The translations under genes and the position numbers were made by a program. Source: Paenibacillus auburnensis (GTDB lineage Bacteria > Bacillota > Bacilli > Paenibacillales > Paenibacillaceae). From it: 64,000 bases of DNA. The notes under the pieces are model-generated. The model made no database searches, was not told where the DNA came from, and was given only the letters and a program-made list of their open reading frames with translations. The DNA lies in assembly GCF_927798115.1 (NCBI RefSeq), contig NZ_CAKMMG010000007.1, positions 62,001-126,000 of the forward strand, given 5' to 3'. Shown here one piece after another: positions 23,777 to 32,758 of the stretch (its first letter is position 1; each line of letters begins with the position of its first letter).

Positions 23777-24712
23777 TTAAAGATTCATATTTTTGGATAA
23801 CCAGTACCCGAGGCCGCCTCCCTGTAATAGTGCTTTCTCCGCTTCAATCGCTTCAGCAATTTGCAGGAGATTGTCCACCAGCATTTGATGAAAGGCGGTT
23901 AGCCCGGGGATAGATAAGCGGCCCGATAACAGCTTTTCGTGATTCCCGGCTGCCGTTGCCGTATACTGTGCGAGCCCGCCTGTGGTGAAAATGAAATCTT
24001 TGACGGCAGCCGGAGTAAGAATGGCAGTATCCTGCTGCAGATGATGACGGACCAGAGACAGCAGGCAGTTATAGCTGCCTTCAGCCAGGTCCTCCTCCCA
24101 ATCCTCATAATCATCGAGCATTTGCAGGGTGAGCAGCACGGTTTCAAGCATTTCTTCCGAATCGGCAATGAAGGATGGCTTGTCTGAGAGCAGCAGGGCG
24201 GCAGTACTGGAGAGCTTAAGGGGACTGGCTTTGCGGGCAACCCTGCTGCGGTCATTCCAATAATAATCGCCGGCGGCTTCTCCGGCCACACTGTCTGCCC
24301 ATTCGGTGATATAACGCCTGAAGTAAGACCAGAAGAAGGATTCCGGAGGGAAGAGCGGACGATAAAGATCCAGAAACTCCACATACAGCAGATTGGCAAG
24401 CGGTAGCACTTCAGCAGGTGCCGAATGCCTGTTGTCCATCAAATCATCCTGCAGGAAAAAAAAGAGCATCAGCACGACGTTGCCTGCAGACATCCGGCGC
24501 GTCTCCCCGGCGGTTAATCCGCACTCGCGGCTTAACCAGTACGGCAGCAGATAGCAAATGTAGTTCTTCTTGCTGTGAACCTGAAATACATCAAATTGCT
24601 CCAGATAGGCCAGTCCCTGCGAACGGAGCGGTTCCGGAAATCCGGAGATGATCGTTCTGCAATCTTGAAATACGGTGTGAAGCTCCTCCTTATAATCCTC
24701 CAGCCAATTCAT
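23777..24712 (-). CDS. Class I isoprenoid-synthase-like enzyme
   Basis: About 311 residues, mostly helical. The first Asp-rich motif is QDDLMD (DDxxD form) in LFFFLQDDLMDN and the second is DDYEDWEEDLAEG. Both are placed as in trans-isoprenyl diphosphate synthases and terpene cyclases, where they bind the Mg-diphosphate. Overall similarity to housekeeping prenyl synthases looks weak, so substrate and product are unknown. ATG 24712 follows CAGGAG with 11-nt spacing. The RiPP precursor gene follows in the same direction, and the pair is probably one transcription unit. Confidence 0.65.
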   Translation of the reverse strand: MNWLEDYKEELHTVFQDCRTIISGFPEPLRSQGLAYLEQFDVFQVHSKKNYICYLLPYWLSRECGLTAGETRRMSAGNVVLMLFFFLQDDLMDNRHSAPAEVLPLANLLYVEFLDLYRPLFPPESFFWSYFRRYITEWADSVAGEAAGDYYWNDRSRVARKASPLKLSSTAALLLSDKPSFIADSEEMLETVLLTLQMLDDYEDWEEDLAEGSYNCLLSLVRHHLQQDTAILTPAAVKDFIFTTGGLAQYTATAAGNHEKLLSGRLSIPGLTAFHQMLVDNLLQIAEAIEAEKALLQGGGLGYWLSKNMNL

Positions 24713-24826
24713 AGTAGGCTTGTCTCCTGTCAAAAAAGTATTTTAAAAGGAAAAATGTGGGTTTTTACCATGATTATATGCTGCAGTGCGGTCTATTTCA
24801 ATTAGAACTTATGGGGTGGTTTGCAG

Positions 24827-25141
24827 ATGAAATGGTATACTTTCGGCCAAATGCTGATGCAGATCCGGATCGGGCAAAAAGCCGCCACTCCCGATGGGCG
24901 CACCGTAATGCGCACCTCCAAAGGATTGCTTTGGCAGAACGGGAGATCGGCCGGGGCAGCGGTTGAGATTAAAGATTATCTCTTCTCGGACATCTGGAAC
25001 ATCTTCGAAGATGACGAAAGCTTGCGGGAAAGCGCGGGCCGGGAAGAGCTGGAGCAACGAGAGCGTGAAATGCTGGCGAATCAATATGAGGAAATCCGCG
25101 GGGAATTTCTTCAGGCAAAGAGACCGGCAGAGCGTGAATGA
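24827..25141 (+). CDS. Hypothetical protein, 104 aa
   Basis: ATG 24827 follows GGGGTGG. The N-terminal half is a compact beta-like segment (RIGQKAATPDGRTVMRTSKGLLWQN). The C-terminal half is a charged helix (REELEQREREMLANQYEEIRGEF). It has no signal peptide and no recognised family. It is divergent from the isoprenoid-synthase gene and converges on the GH20 gene. A hairpin at 25152-25183 lies after it. Confidence 0.5.
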   Translation: MKWYTFGQMLMQIRIGQKAATPDGRTVMRTSKGLLWQNGRSAGAAVEIKDYLFSDIWNIFEDDESLRESAGREELEQREREMLANQYEEIRGEFLQAKRPAERE

Positions 25142-25216
25142 GATAAAGGTCTGGCAGACCCAGTGGAATCCAATCCGCTCTGCCGGGCCTTTGATTTGGT
25201 ACATAGGTCTTAGATC

Positions 25217-27121
25217 TTAGATCAGGGCTTCATATTCACTTCGGAGGCGGAGAAGCTTACTGATACTCTGCTCAAGACCGCCAGCCCGGTTGCGCCGGGT
25301 CCACAATTGGCGGTAGCTGTGCAGCAGCAGGTCGAGATCCTTAATCAGACCTTTAACCCGAGCAAGATCAACTTGATCCGGGGATGCTGAAAGCTGCAGC
25401 TTGAGCCGTCCGAGGTATAACGCATGTTTCACAAAATGGATACCGTTCGCAAGCTCCTGCCGGACAAGCTCCGCATCATCGCAAGCCAGATCCAGCTCCT
25501 CCAGTTGCTCCTCTATCGTACTGACGTACGCTTCAAGCTGATCAAAATGAACCGGTGTAAGCTTCTTAACGATTCCCATATTGTCCAGCCGGCTGCGCAG
25601 CAGCATTGACAGCTCTGAATCGTTGGGACGTAACGTTCCGGATTCCAGCTTGTAATAGTTGCCAAGGTCAAGCAGCAATTGTCCAATTGTTTCTGAATGG
25701 TCCTTGAACACGGAACGGTTCAAATATCCTGCAACATCAGCTTCGAGATTGTTCTCCACATTCCAGGATAAGGCGGCACCGTATATGAAGCCGGCATAGC
25801 TGACAGGCAGATGCTGCCAATGGCCGAAGTCTCCCCAATCTGTAATGAGGTAGCCGACCGCCCCGTTGGTTTTGCCGTGAACAGCAGCATTGCGAAGATT
25901 GGCCAGCATATTGTCGGTCCGTCCGGTCAGGGAATTCCAGGAGCTGGTGCCGGGGCAGACATAGAACGGGATTCCCGCTTCACGGAATTTTAGTGTATCT
26001 GCCTCGAACGGATGCCCGGCGCTGTAACCCCATTCCATGGCAATGATATCTTTAGGCAGGTGCGGGATCAGCTCCGGATGCTGGATAATGATATCCCCCC
26101 AGAATTGCATCGTTTTGCCGCGGGCGGTAACAAGCTCATGAATCTTTTGCAGGAAGGACAAGTAGAGCTGCCCTTTGCCTGCAGAGCCGGCCAGTGCTTT
26201 GCTTTTGCCAAGCCCAAGCTCATAGGTCTCATCACACCCGACATTAAACTGCGATGAAGTGAAATAGGGAAGAAGATCATCGTACATTCTGCCCAGCAGG
26301 CTAAGTACTTCAGGGTCTTCCGTATGGAAGGTCCCAGGCTGCATAAACAGACCGTCCGGATACAGATCACTGTCATACATTGTATCCGGGAGCATAAAGC
26401 CCTCTGGAATTTCAGCCAGGTGATTGAACTCCGATCGGCTCAGCCAATGCTCCATGTGGCCGAAGCTGTTCTGGTTCGGTACCAGCTCGATAAAACGCTC
26501 ACGGCAATAGGCATCAATCCGCAGAATTTCTTCGCCGGTTACCGGGGTTTCCAGCTCCCAGACCTGGGGAAAAGACTCATAGGCAAAAGGAGAACCTTCT
26601 ATATATAACTGCAGCTGGTTGAACTTCAAATCTGACATCAGATCAATGATCCGGTAAAGCGTTTCAAGCTTCGGGATTTTGTTGCGGCTGATATCAATCA
26701 TCAGGCCTCTGGCTGCAAAGTCCGGTTGATCGCAGATGGACAGATAAGGCACGTCTCTTCCGCATTGCTCCAGGATTTGTTTTAGCGTAGCGACTGCGTA
26801 GTAAGCGCCTTCCGGAGAACTGTAGCTTATCACGATTCCGTCCGCTCCGGCTGTAATCTCATAGGCCTGTGCCGGAAGCAGCTGGTTATAACTAAAGTTA
26901 TAGGCAGACAGGCGGGAGGGACGGGGACCTATAGACAGGGGCAGCTCCAGCCGAAGGGCTTGTGAAGTCACCTGTTGAAGCTTGCGGGCTGCGGGCAGAA
27001 TGTCACGGTTCTCTGCGTCGTTAAGAACGATACTTCCTTTGGCCGGGATCCGGAATAGTCCTCCGGTCACTGTAAGTGACCGCGGGCGGGGCAACAAATG
27101 TAAAACAGGAATTTCTGACAT
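25217..27121 (-). CDS. Glycoside hydrolase family 20 beta-N-acetylhexosaminidase
   Basis: A 634-aa protein without a signal peptide, so likely intracellular. Residues about 1-130 form the GH20b alpha/beta domain (PEGAYYAVATLKQIL). The TIM barrel begins at RGLMIDISRNKIP, and the catalytic pair is the Asp-Glu in FNVGCDETYELG. WGDI, AMEWGY and LITDWGDFGHWQ line the GlcNAc pocket. It removes terminal GlcNAc or GalNAc by substrate-assisted catalysis, fitting recycling of chitin, peptidoglycan or glycan fragments. The helical C-terminal region of about 130 residues is extra. The divergent AraC regulator probably controls it. Confidence 0.87.
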   Translation of the reverse strand: MSEIPVLHLLPRPRSLTVTGGLFRIPAKGSIVLNDAENRDILPAARKLQQVTSQALRLELPLSIGPRPSRLSAYNFSYNQLLPAQAYEITAGADGIVISYSSPEGAYYAVATLKQILEQCGRDVPYLSICDQPDFAARGLMIDISRNKIPKLETLYRIIDLMSDLKFNQLQLYIEGSPFAYESFPQVWELETPVTGEEILRIDAYCRERFIELVPNQNSFGHMEHWLSRSEFNHLAEIPEGFMLPDTMYDSDLYPDGLFMQPGTFHTEDPEVLSLLGRMYDDLLPYFTSSQFNVGCDETYELGLGKSKALAGSAGKGQLYLSFLQKIHELVTARGKTMQFWGDIIIQHPELIPHLPKDIIAMEWGYSAGHPFEADTLKFREAGIPFYVCPGTSSWNSLTGRTDNMLANLRNAAVHGKTNGAVGYLITDWGDFGHWQHLPVSYAGFIYGAALSWNVENNLEADVAGYLNRSVFKDHSETIGQLLLDLGNYYKLESGTLRPNDSELSMLLRSRLDNMGIVKKLTPVHFDQLEAYVSTIEEQLEELDLACDDAELVRQELANGIHFVKHALYLGRLKLQLSASPDQVDLARVKGLIKDLDLLLHSYRQLWTRRNRAGGLEQSISKLLRLRSEYEALI

Positions 27122-27205
27122 GGCGTGGACACCTCTTATTCATGTAGAATATGATCATCTTCAGATTAACCATATCACTCCTAAACAGAGGGAGGAATGC
27201 AATGT

Positions 27206-28063
27206 ATGCCCAAGGTCATGGATTATATGATCAGTCCGTATCCCATTAGGGTTATTGATCCGAAGGTGGATAGCTCTATGCTTAGACTGGGCGGCATCCG
27301 GATAGGGCAAGCAGGTCATCTGCCAGGCAGAACATTATTCCGCAGGGATGTAGTGTTTGAGCATTGGGCGCTGGTCTATATTGTATCCGGCTCCGGTACC
27401 TTTGCGGAGAACGGGGGGGAGGTTCAACCGGTCCGGGGAGGCAGCCTGTTCTTCTTTCGCCCGGGCTGCAGCTATAGCTTTGGTCCGCCGCCTGGAGGGA
27501 GCTGGGATGAATATTATATTAATTTTGACGGGAAGCGGGTAGATGAGTGGCTGGAGTCGGGACTAATCGCAGCGGGAATGATATTTCAGGGAAATGCACT
27601 GGCCGAACTTGCGGCTTCGTTCGAGGAGGTCCTGGGTCTGATGGACGGGGGCGCACCTGCTGATGCCGACCGGGCGGCACTTCGTCTGGAGGCGATCCTG
27701 CTGGAATGTTCGTTTGTGACCCGGGACAACGCGCGGTTCTGGCAGCATGAAGCTATGCCACAGATTCGCCGGGACTTGAATTCCTGTGTGTATGAGCAGC
27801 CTGACTTACCGCAGATTGCCGCAAAACACCATATTTCCATGTCCACGCTGCGCCGTCTGGTCCGCAGCAGCAGCGGATATCCGCTGCATGAATATATCCA
27901 CCGGCTCAAAATGGCGGAAGCAAAGCATTTGCTGCTGAATACCTCCCTGCAGGTCAAGGAGATTTCAGGCATGCTGCAGTACAGCGATCCGTTTTATTTT
28001 TCAAGGCTATTTAAGAAATATATGGGAATTTCACCCCAGCATTGCCGCAGTAACGTTCATTAG
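27206..28063 (+). CDS. AraC-family transcriptional regulator
   Basis: About 285 residues. The N-terminal half is a cupin-type sensor (VYIVSGSGTFAENGG, GSLFFFRPGCSYSFGPP). The C-terminal hundred residues hold two helix-turn-helix units (LPQIAAKHHISMSTLRRLVRSSSGYPLHEYIHRLKMAEAKHLL and VKEISGMLQYSDPFYFSRLFKKYMGISP). ATG 27206 lies 10 bases from GGAGG; ATG 27197 is only 1 base away. Its position, divergent from the GH20 gene with an 84-bp gap, suggests sugar-responsive control of that gene. Confidence 0.85.
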   Translation: MPKVMDYMISPYPIRVIDPKVDSSMLRLGGIRIGQAGHLPGRTLFRRDVVFEHWALVYIVSGSGTFAENGGEVQPVRGGSLFFFRPGCSYSFGPPPGGSWDEYYINFDGKRVDEWLESGLIAAGMIFQGNALAELAASFEEVLGLMDGGAPADADRAALRLEAILLECSFVTRDNARFWQHEAMPQIRRDLNSCVYEQPDLPQIAAKHHISMSTLRRLVRSSSGYPLHEYIHRLKMAEAKHLLLNTSLQVKEISGMLQYSDPFYFSRLFKKYMGISPQHCRSNVH

Positions 28064-28116
28064 CCGACATAATTCTGCTTCATCTGTGGATTGTTGTCGG
28101 AATATGATGATTCATG

Positions 28117-28146
28117 TTGACACTGATAAAAACGGGATGTTATTAT
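28117..28146 (+). promoter_or_regulatory. Promoter of the 28208 small gene
   Basis: TTGACA (28117-28122), 18 bases, TATTAT (28141-28146), 62 bases before the ATG. Confidence 0.5.
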
Positions 28147-28207
28147 TTAGATAATATTAGCAGTTTTTATTAGTTCTTATTGACTATGTTATGCCGGAGA
28201 TGAAACC

Positions 28208-28381
28208 ATGAGAGAGTTTTACTGCATTAGTTGCCGTAGTCTCCATAAGGTGGATGTGCGTAATAATCATACTATACGTATTCTGTCCACCGGGTATCAT
28301 ATCGTTGGCGAGCAGCGTTATCAGATTTGTATTTGTGATCCTAACAAGTTGCATCTATCTTTGCCTGTAGTAGCCGAATAA
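28208..28381 (+). CDS. Small protein with CxxC and CxC, 57 aa
   Basis: ATG 28208 is preceded by GCCGGAGATG and a good promoter. The 57 residues begin MREFYCISCRSLHKV. They carry CISC near the N-terminus and CIC near residue 41, a four-ligand-like set that could bind zinc as a small ribbon. No family is recognised. A strong hairpin without a full T-run follows at 28421-28453. The gene is short but has promoter, start site, metal-like Cys pairs and a hairpin, so it is probably real. Confidence 0.5.
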   Translation: MREFYCISCRSLHKVDVRNNHTIRILSTGYHIVGEQRYQICICDPNKLHLSLPVVAE

Positions 28382-28420
28382 GCTGCCCGGATGATGCCCT
28401 ATGACCGATAGTATTCAGAG

Positions 28421-28453
28421 AATTAGCCTGTCCACCTGGTGGAGAGGCTAATT
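28421..28453 (+). terminator. Hairpin after the 28208 gene (probable terminator)
   Basis: AATTAGCCT (28421-28429) pairs with AGGCTAATT (28445-28453), with TCCAC/GTGGA inside. Only a weak T-rich tail follows. The rest of the gap to 28686 contains the promoter at 28594 and nothing else I can identify. Confidence 0.55.
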
Positions 28454-28593
28454 TGCTGTTCCTCAAACTTTTATTTGAGATTGATAGCGCTATCTTTGGC
28501 TTATATGGATAAAATTAAGTTAAACTTAGGAAAAAAAGGTGGACATTCTGTTATTTTTTTTGAAAAGAAAACGCTATCAGTAAATGTTGAAAC

Positions 28594-28622
28594 TTGTTAT
28601 TGTGATTTTTCTCATGTATGAT
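28594..28622 (+). promoter_or_regulatory. Promoter of the two-component operon
   Basis: TTGTTA (28594-28599), 17 bases, TATGAT (28617-28622), 64 bases before the kinase start. Confidence 0.5.
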
Positions 28623-28685
28623 GCTTTTAAACAAAGCTTTGATAAGCTCGCATTTTCCAAAAAAGGTGGAGAATAGGGTGGTGGG

Positions 28686-30333
28686 ATGAAAATTAAAACA
28701 ACCGCGGAAGACAGAATGATTGCTTTTTACAGATATTTCTCTTTGTCCCTCACATCGCTTATGTACCTCCTGGACCACACGGGGCCTTCCGTACTTCATA
28801 AATCCCTATTAATCATTGCACTCTTTATGATTGCTCAAGTGTTCACGATCTACTACCGGAGGCTCCGGGCCAGACCACGGGTTCTTATGCTGGTAGTTAG
28901 TATAGAGATGGCGGGCGTTATTGCATTGACTTTACTGACTGGCGGCTTTGAGAGCTCCTTCAAGCTCTATGTACTGAATCCTGTTTTAATTGCGGCGGGC
29001 TCATTGTCATTTTATTTCAGGTGGAGCCTGCTTCTGAGTTATATTGGCATAGTGACTACATTTTGTTACGTTTTTTTTGAACTCTGAGGGCAAATCTTTA
29101 GCAGATGCGGTGCTTCAGAACGGAAACCTGTTTCTAGCCCTGGTACTTACGGTTATAGTTATGCAAATGGTTAACAGGATCAAGCGGCAGCGGGAAGAAG
29201 CAAACGCGCGGACCAACGAAACCATGGAGCATATTAAATCGCTCTATCATATCGTGGAAACCTCCAGCCAGCATGACTTCATGAACATCGGGCAGGTCAT
29301 CACAGACTATGTGGTGAAGCTTACCAAGTTGGATAAGGCCTTGTTCTGGTTCGCCAAAAAAAGTGGTGAACCCGCTCCCCAGAGCCGGCAGACCGGCTGG
29401 CAGCATGAAGAAGAACGTTTTTTGTTCACAGAGCTGGAAAAGCATGAGCACGAGTGGAGACTGCAGCGTGAGCCGGTGTTCAAGAGTCTGCCTGGCCTTG
29501 GCGATTTTTTGCTGATGCCGGTAAGAATGAGCACCCGATTTGTCGGCATGATCGGCGTGAAGCTGGAATCGTCGGAGGGTCTTGAGGGCCGCAGATGGTA
29601 TATTCAGCAGCTTATGTTTCTGTCGGAGCTTAGCGCAATTATTCTTGAGCGCCATGAACTGGGTGTCATCGAAAATCGGCTGATCATCACGAATGAACAG
29701 AACCGGATAGCGGATGAAATGCATGACAGCGTGTCGCAGAGCCTTTTCGGCATTGTGTACGCAACCCACTCCCTGAAACAGACCTGGCGTAAAATGTCCG
29801 AGTCCGAACTGGAAGAGCAGATTGACCTCATTCATGATTCAGCGACCAAGGTTGCCAAAGAGCTGCGGATTACGATCTACAGTCTCAGCTCCAAGAAAAG
29901 CGGCGGACCTACGTGGCTGGGCATGGTGAGATCGCATCTTAAGAGCTTATCCAGGTTAAACGATGTGGAAATTGAATTAAAAATAACGGGTGATGATTTC
30001 AGTCTCCCTTATCCTTACCACAAGGCTCTCTTCCGGATTATTTCTGAAGCGACAGGCAATGCCATACGTCATGGTGCGGCCAGCAGGGTGGATGTCGAAC
30101 TGTCCCTCAAGCCCAAATGGATCAGACTTTCGATTGTGGACGATGGCGTCGGTTTTGATACTGATCTGCTGTGGACAACGTCTGAGGATACTACCAGCGG
30201 ACTTGGCATGAAGAATATGCAGTATCTGGCTCAGTCTCTAGGCGGAGATTTCCAGTTATCGAGCAGCGAGAATGCAGGAACCAAGATTTTAATTTCAATA
30301 CCTGTCGGTGTGGCTGAATTAAAAAATGCATAA
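28686..30333 (+). pseudogene. LiaS/DegS-like sensor histidine kinase, split by a frameshift
   Basis: Two frames make one protein. Bases 28686-29087 encode about 133 residues with four to five membrane segments and stop just after a T8 tract (29071-29078). Bases from about 29077 to 30333 continue in another frame with a last TM segment, a GAF-like region (residues about 60-190) and a HisKA_3 core. The core has His in IADEMHDSVSQSLFG, then GNAIRHG, DDGVGFD and TTSGLGMKNM. Removing one T restores an uninterrupted kinase of about 545 residues. It could be a true mutation, phase variation, transcriptional slippage on the T8 run, or an assembly error. A NarL-type regulator follows 23 bases downstream, the expected partner. 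Confidence 0.75.
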
Positions 30334-30356
30334 ACTTTAGGCAGGAGGTCGTTCAA

Positions 30357-30992
30357 GTGAATATCGTCATTGTTGATGATCACCCTTTGGTGAGAAGAGG
30401 ATTGGCAGCAGTCATTTCCATGCAGCCTAATCTGCATTTTGCAGGCGAAGCAACGAATGGCCAGGAAGCTCTTCTTGTGATTGAGGAGACACAGCCTGAT
30501 CTTGTGCTGATTGATCTGAGGCTAGCTGATGAGTCGGGTCTGGATGTGATCAAGGCTGCACGGGCCCGCGGGCTGAGCAGCAAATTTATTCTGCTGACCT
30601 CTTCGGCAAGCAGAGAGGACTTCCTCAAAGCGGAAGAAGTCCTGGTTGACGGCTATGTGCTGAAGGAAGCATTGCCGGAAGAATTGCTGTTCGCGATCCA
30701 GCTGGTCCATAAGGGCCGGAAGTATTATGATCCCGGATTAATGGAAGATAAGATGCGGATGAGCGGCAGCAGCCCGACGGACGAATTGACTCCGAAGGAG
30801 AAGGAAGTGCTGATTGAACTTGGCCAAGGTGCCTGCAATAAGGATATTGCTTCGCGCCTGTTCATCAGTGAATTTACGGTCAAGAAGCATGTGAGCCAGA
30901 TTCTCGCAAAGCTGCAGGTGGCTGACCGGACGCAGGCGGCGCTGTACGCTAACGCGGTAGGGCTGACCAAGTACGAAATGTCTTATGATTAA
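30357..30992 (+). CDS. NarL/LuxR-type response regulator
   Basis: A 211-aa regulator. The receiver domain has the acidic pocket D7-D8 and phospho-acceptor D53 in VLIDLRL, with Thr/Ser and Lys (LLTSS, YVLKEA) in place. The C-terminal LuxR HTH reads LTPKEKEVLIELGQGACNKDIASRLFISEFTVKKHVSQI. The start is GTG with AGGAGG 8 bases upstream. It pairs with the frameshifted kinase upstream, and the exopolysaccharide cluster begins 356 bases downstream. It may control cell-envelope stress genes or that cluster; the target is not shown by the sequence. Confidence 0.88.
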   Translation: MNIVIVDDHPLVRRGLAAVISMQPNLHFAGEATNGQEALLVIEETQPDLVLIDLRLADESGLDVIKAARARGLSSKFILLTSSASREDFLKAEEVLVDGYVLKEALPEELLFAIQLVHKGRKYYDPGLMEDKMRMSGSSPTDELTPKEKEVLIELGQGACNKDIASRLFISEFTVKKHVSQILAKLQVADRTQAALYANAVGLTKYEMSYD

Positions 30993-31023
30993 CAGGACTT
31001 TATAATTTTTCATGAAATGTTGG

Positions 31024-31052
31024 AACACGGACACGGATGTCCGTGTTTTTTT
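31024..31052 (+). terminator. Terminator of the two-component operon
   Basis: AACACGGACA (31024-31033) pairs with TGTCCGTGTT (31038-31047) across CGGA, followed by seven T. Confidence 0.85.
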
Positions 31053-31059
31053 GTGTCCA

Positions 31060-31348
31060 AATCTCCCTGAATCTAACACGGTAATGTATAGGGATTTAAA
31101 GGTTTTACTAATGAAATAACGGACTGCGTCGGCTTAGCTTCCATCTATTGATAATATTTACCAGCGGTATGGTACAAAAGTATACCATGACGCCCCACTT
31201 ACGGACCAAACCGACTCACACGAAAGTGAAGATTAAAGTAATGGTAGGAGCCATGTGGCAACTCGTACCGCTTGATAGAATTAAAGCAAGATATCTGAAA
31301 CTTTCATGATTGCTTTCAGAATGCAACTAATGCGGAAGGAGGGTTACT
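31060..31348 (+). other. Leader region of the exopolysaccharide cluster
   Basis: About 290 bases without a gene. It contains the hairpin or operator ATGGTA (31169-31174) with TACCAT (31183-31188). No clear consensus promoter stands out, and no riboswitch that I recognise. The ribosome binding site AAGGAGGG of the first eps gene ends it. Confidence 0.4.
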
Positions 31349-32089
31349 GTGGAAAAGACGATTTTAGATTACATTAACCTGATTAAGAAGAGGTTGTGGT
31401 TGATAACGGTGTTTGTATTAATCTCCTGTGCTACCACCTTCTACATCAGCAAGAACTTCGTTGTACCCGTCTACTCCGCCTCCGGACAACTGCTGGTCAA
31501 CAATACTGCAAATGTACCCGAGAGCAATAATCTCAACAACTTAAACTTCAGCCTTAACCTCATCGAGAGCTACAAGGAAATTATGAAGTCCCCGACGATT
31601 ATGAAGAGTGTTGTAGCCGACCATCCGGAGTTTGGCCTTACGGAAGATCAGCTGGCTGCGAAGCTTCAGGTAAAGACCTCCGAAAAAAGCCAGGTCATCA
31701 ATCTCAGTGTAGAAGATGAAAGTTACAGCAAGGCGGCAAACATTGTAAACGCGGTTTCGCAAAGCTTCATCCGCAGCCTGCCATCACTCATGAAGCTGGA
31801 CAATGTAACATTCCTGACTCCGGCTGATCCGGCTGATGTACCTGCGGCAACAAACGGCAGTTTTGCAATGAATCTGATTATCAGCTTTGTTGTCTCATTG
31901 ATGGCCGCAATCGGGATTATCCTGCTGCTGGAAACACTCAATGGAACACTCCGCACCGAGAAGGAAGCCGAATTCGATCTGGGACTGCCGGTCATTGCCA
32001 GCATCCCGACGATCCGTAAACGCGATCTCGGCAAAGCGGCAAACGCTAATGCAAGAGTAGGGGAGGGCGCTTATGTTACGGCCGAATAA
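31349..32089 (+). CDS. YveK/Wzz-family chain-length determinant and tyrosine-kinase modulator
   Basis: A 246-aa membrane protein with a GTG start after AAGGAGGG. It has an N-terminal TM segment (LWLITVFVLISCATTFYI), an extracytoplasmic domain beginning PVYSASGQLLV, and a C-terminal TM segment (LIISFVVSLMAAIGIILLL) followed by a short cytosolic tail. This is the CapA/YveK architecture that activates a separate cytosolic tyrosine kinase and sets polysaccharide chain length. The tyrosine kinase gene overlaps its end by 17 bases. It is the first gene of the exopolysaccharide cluster. Confidence 0.87.
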   Translation: MEKTILDYINLIKKRLWLITVFVLISCATTFYISKNFVVPVYSASGQLLVNNTANVPESNNLNNLNFSLNLIESYKEIMKSPTIMKSVVADHPEFGLTEDQLAAKLQVKTSEKSQVINLSVEDESYSKAANIVNAVSQSFIRSLPSLMKLDNVTFLTPADPADVPAATNGSFAMNLIISFVVSLMAAIGIILLLETLNGTLRTEKEAEFDLGLPVIASIPTIRKRDLGKAANANARVGEGAYVTAE

Positions 32090-32714
32090 AAGTTTAATTG
32101 CGGACCTGAACCCGTCTTCGCATATCTCTGAATCCTTCCGCTCGCTTCGTACCTATATCCGCCAGCTTGGTCTGGCTGGAGGGAGCGGCGGACAGGTGCT
32201 TCTCTTCACCTCCGCCGAAGGAGGAGAAGGCAAGACGACGATCCTGTCCAACCTCGCTGTTTCTTTTGTCCAGGACGGCAAAAGAGTCGCTGTTGTTGAC
32301 TGCAACCTGCGCCATCCCGGACTTCATAATGTGTTCGAGGTGGAAGGCAGCCAGGGGCTTGCCGCTTACTTAAGCGGACAGGAGGAAGCTAAGGATATTG
32401 CCGTCTACGGGAACCTTGCCAATCTGGCGGTTATTCCAGCCGGTATTACCCGGGTCAGTCCTCCGGATCTGCTCGGCAGCGACAAAATGACCGCTCTGCT
32501 GGATGAGCTGAAGGCAAGCTTCGATCTGATCCTGCTTGACTCTCCGCCGGCGGTAGAATTCAGTGATGCACGGATTCTGGCTCCGCTATCCGATGGTGTA
32601 ATCCTTGTGGCAAGACACGGAAAGACCAAACGTGAAGCAGTCCGCAAGCTGAAGGTGCTGATGGAACAGACCGGTTCCAAAATTCTTGGCATTGCCATGA
32701 ATCAGGCCAAATAG
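32073..32714 (+). CDS. CpsD/YwqD-type bacterial tyrosine kinase-like ATPase
   Basis: A 213-aa P-loop protein. Walker A is EGGEGKTT, Walker A' is VVDCNLRHP (the usual form is DxDLRxP, so the second Asp is Asn here), and Walker B is LILLDSPP. The N-terminal SEALRTLRTNI-type helix appears as SESFRSLRTYI. No C-terminal tyrosine cluster is present, since the protein ends shortly after the fold. Autophosphorylation may therefore occur elsewhere or not at all. It acts with the preceding modulator to regulate polymer export and enzymes such as UDP-glucose dehydrogenase. Confidence 0.85.
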   Translation: MLRPNKSLIADLNPSSHISESFRSLRTYIRQLGLAGGSGGQVLLFTSAEGGEGKTTILSNLAVSFVQDGKRVAVVDCNLRHPGLHNVFEVEGSQGLAAYLSGQEEAKDIAVYGNLANLAVIPAGITRVSPPDLLGSDKMTALLDELKASFDLILLDSPPAVEFSDARILAPLSDGVILVARHGKTKREAVRKLKVLMEQTGSKILGIAMNQAK

Positions 32715-32758
32715 AGTTTTCAAACATATCCCACCAAACTTTATAGGAGGTAAGTGCG

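Noticed and set aside
25152-25183. Terminator between the 24827 and GH20 genes
   Set aside because: GGCAGA/TCTGCC with an inner AGTGGA/TCCGCT stem is a good hairpin, but neither side has a convincing T-run, so it is not listed as a terminator.
28439-28621. Small ORF before the two-component operon
   Set aside because: It has no ribosome binding site, low-complexity AT-rich composition, and runs across the promoter at 28594.
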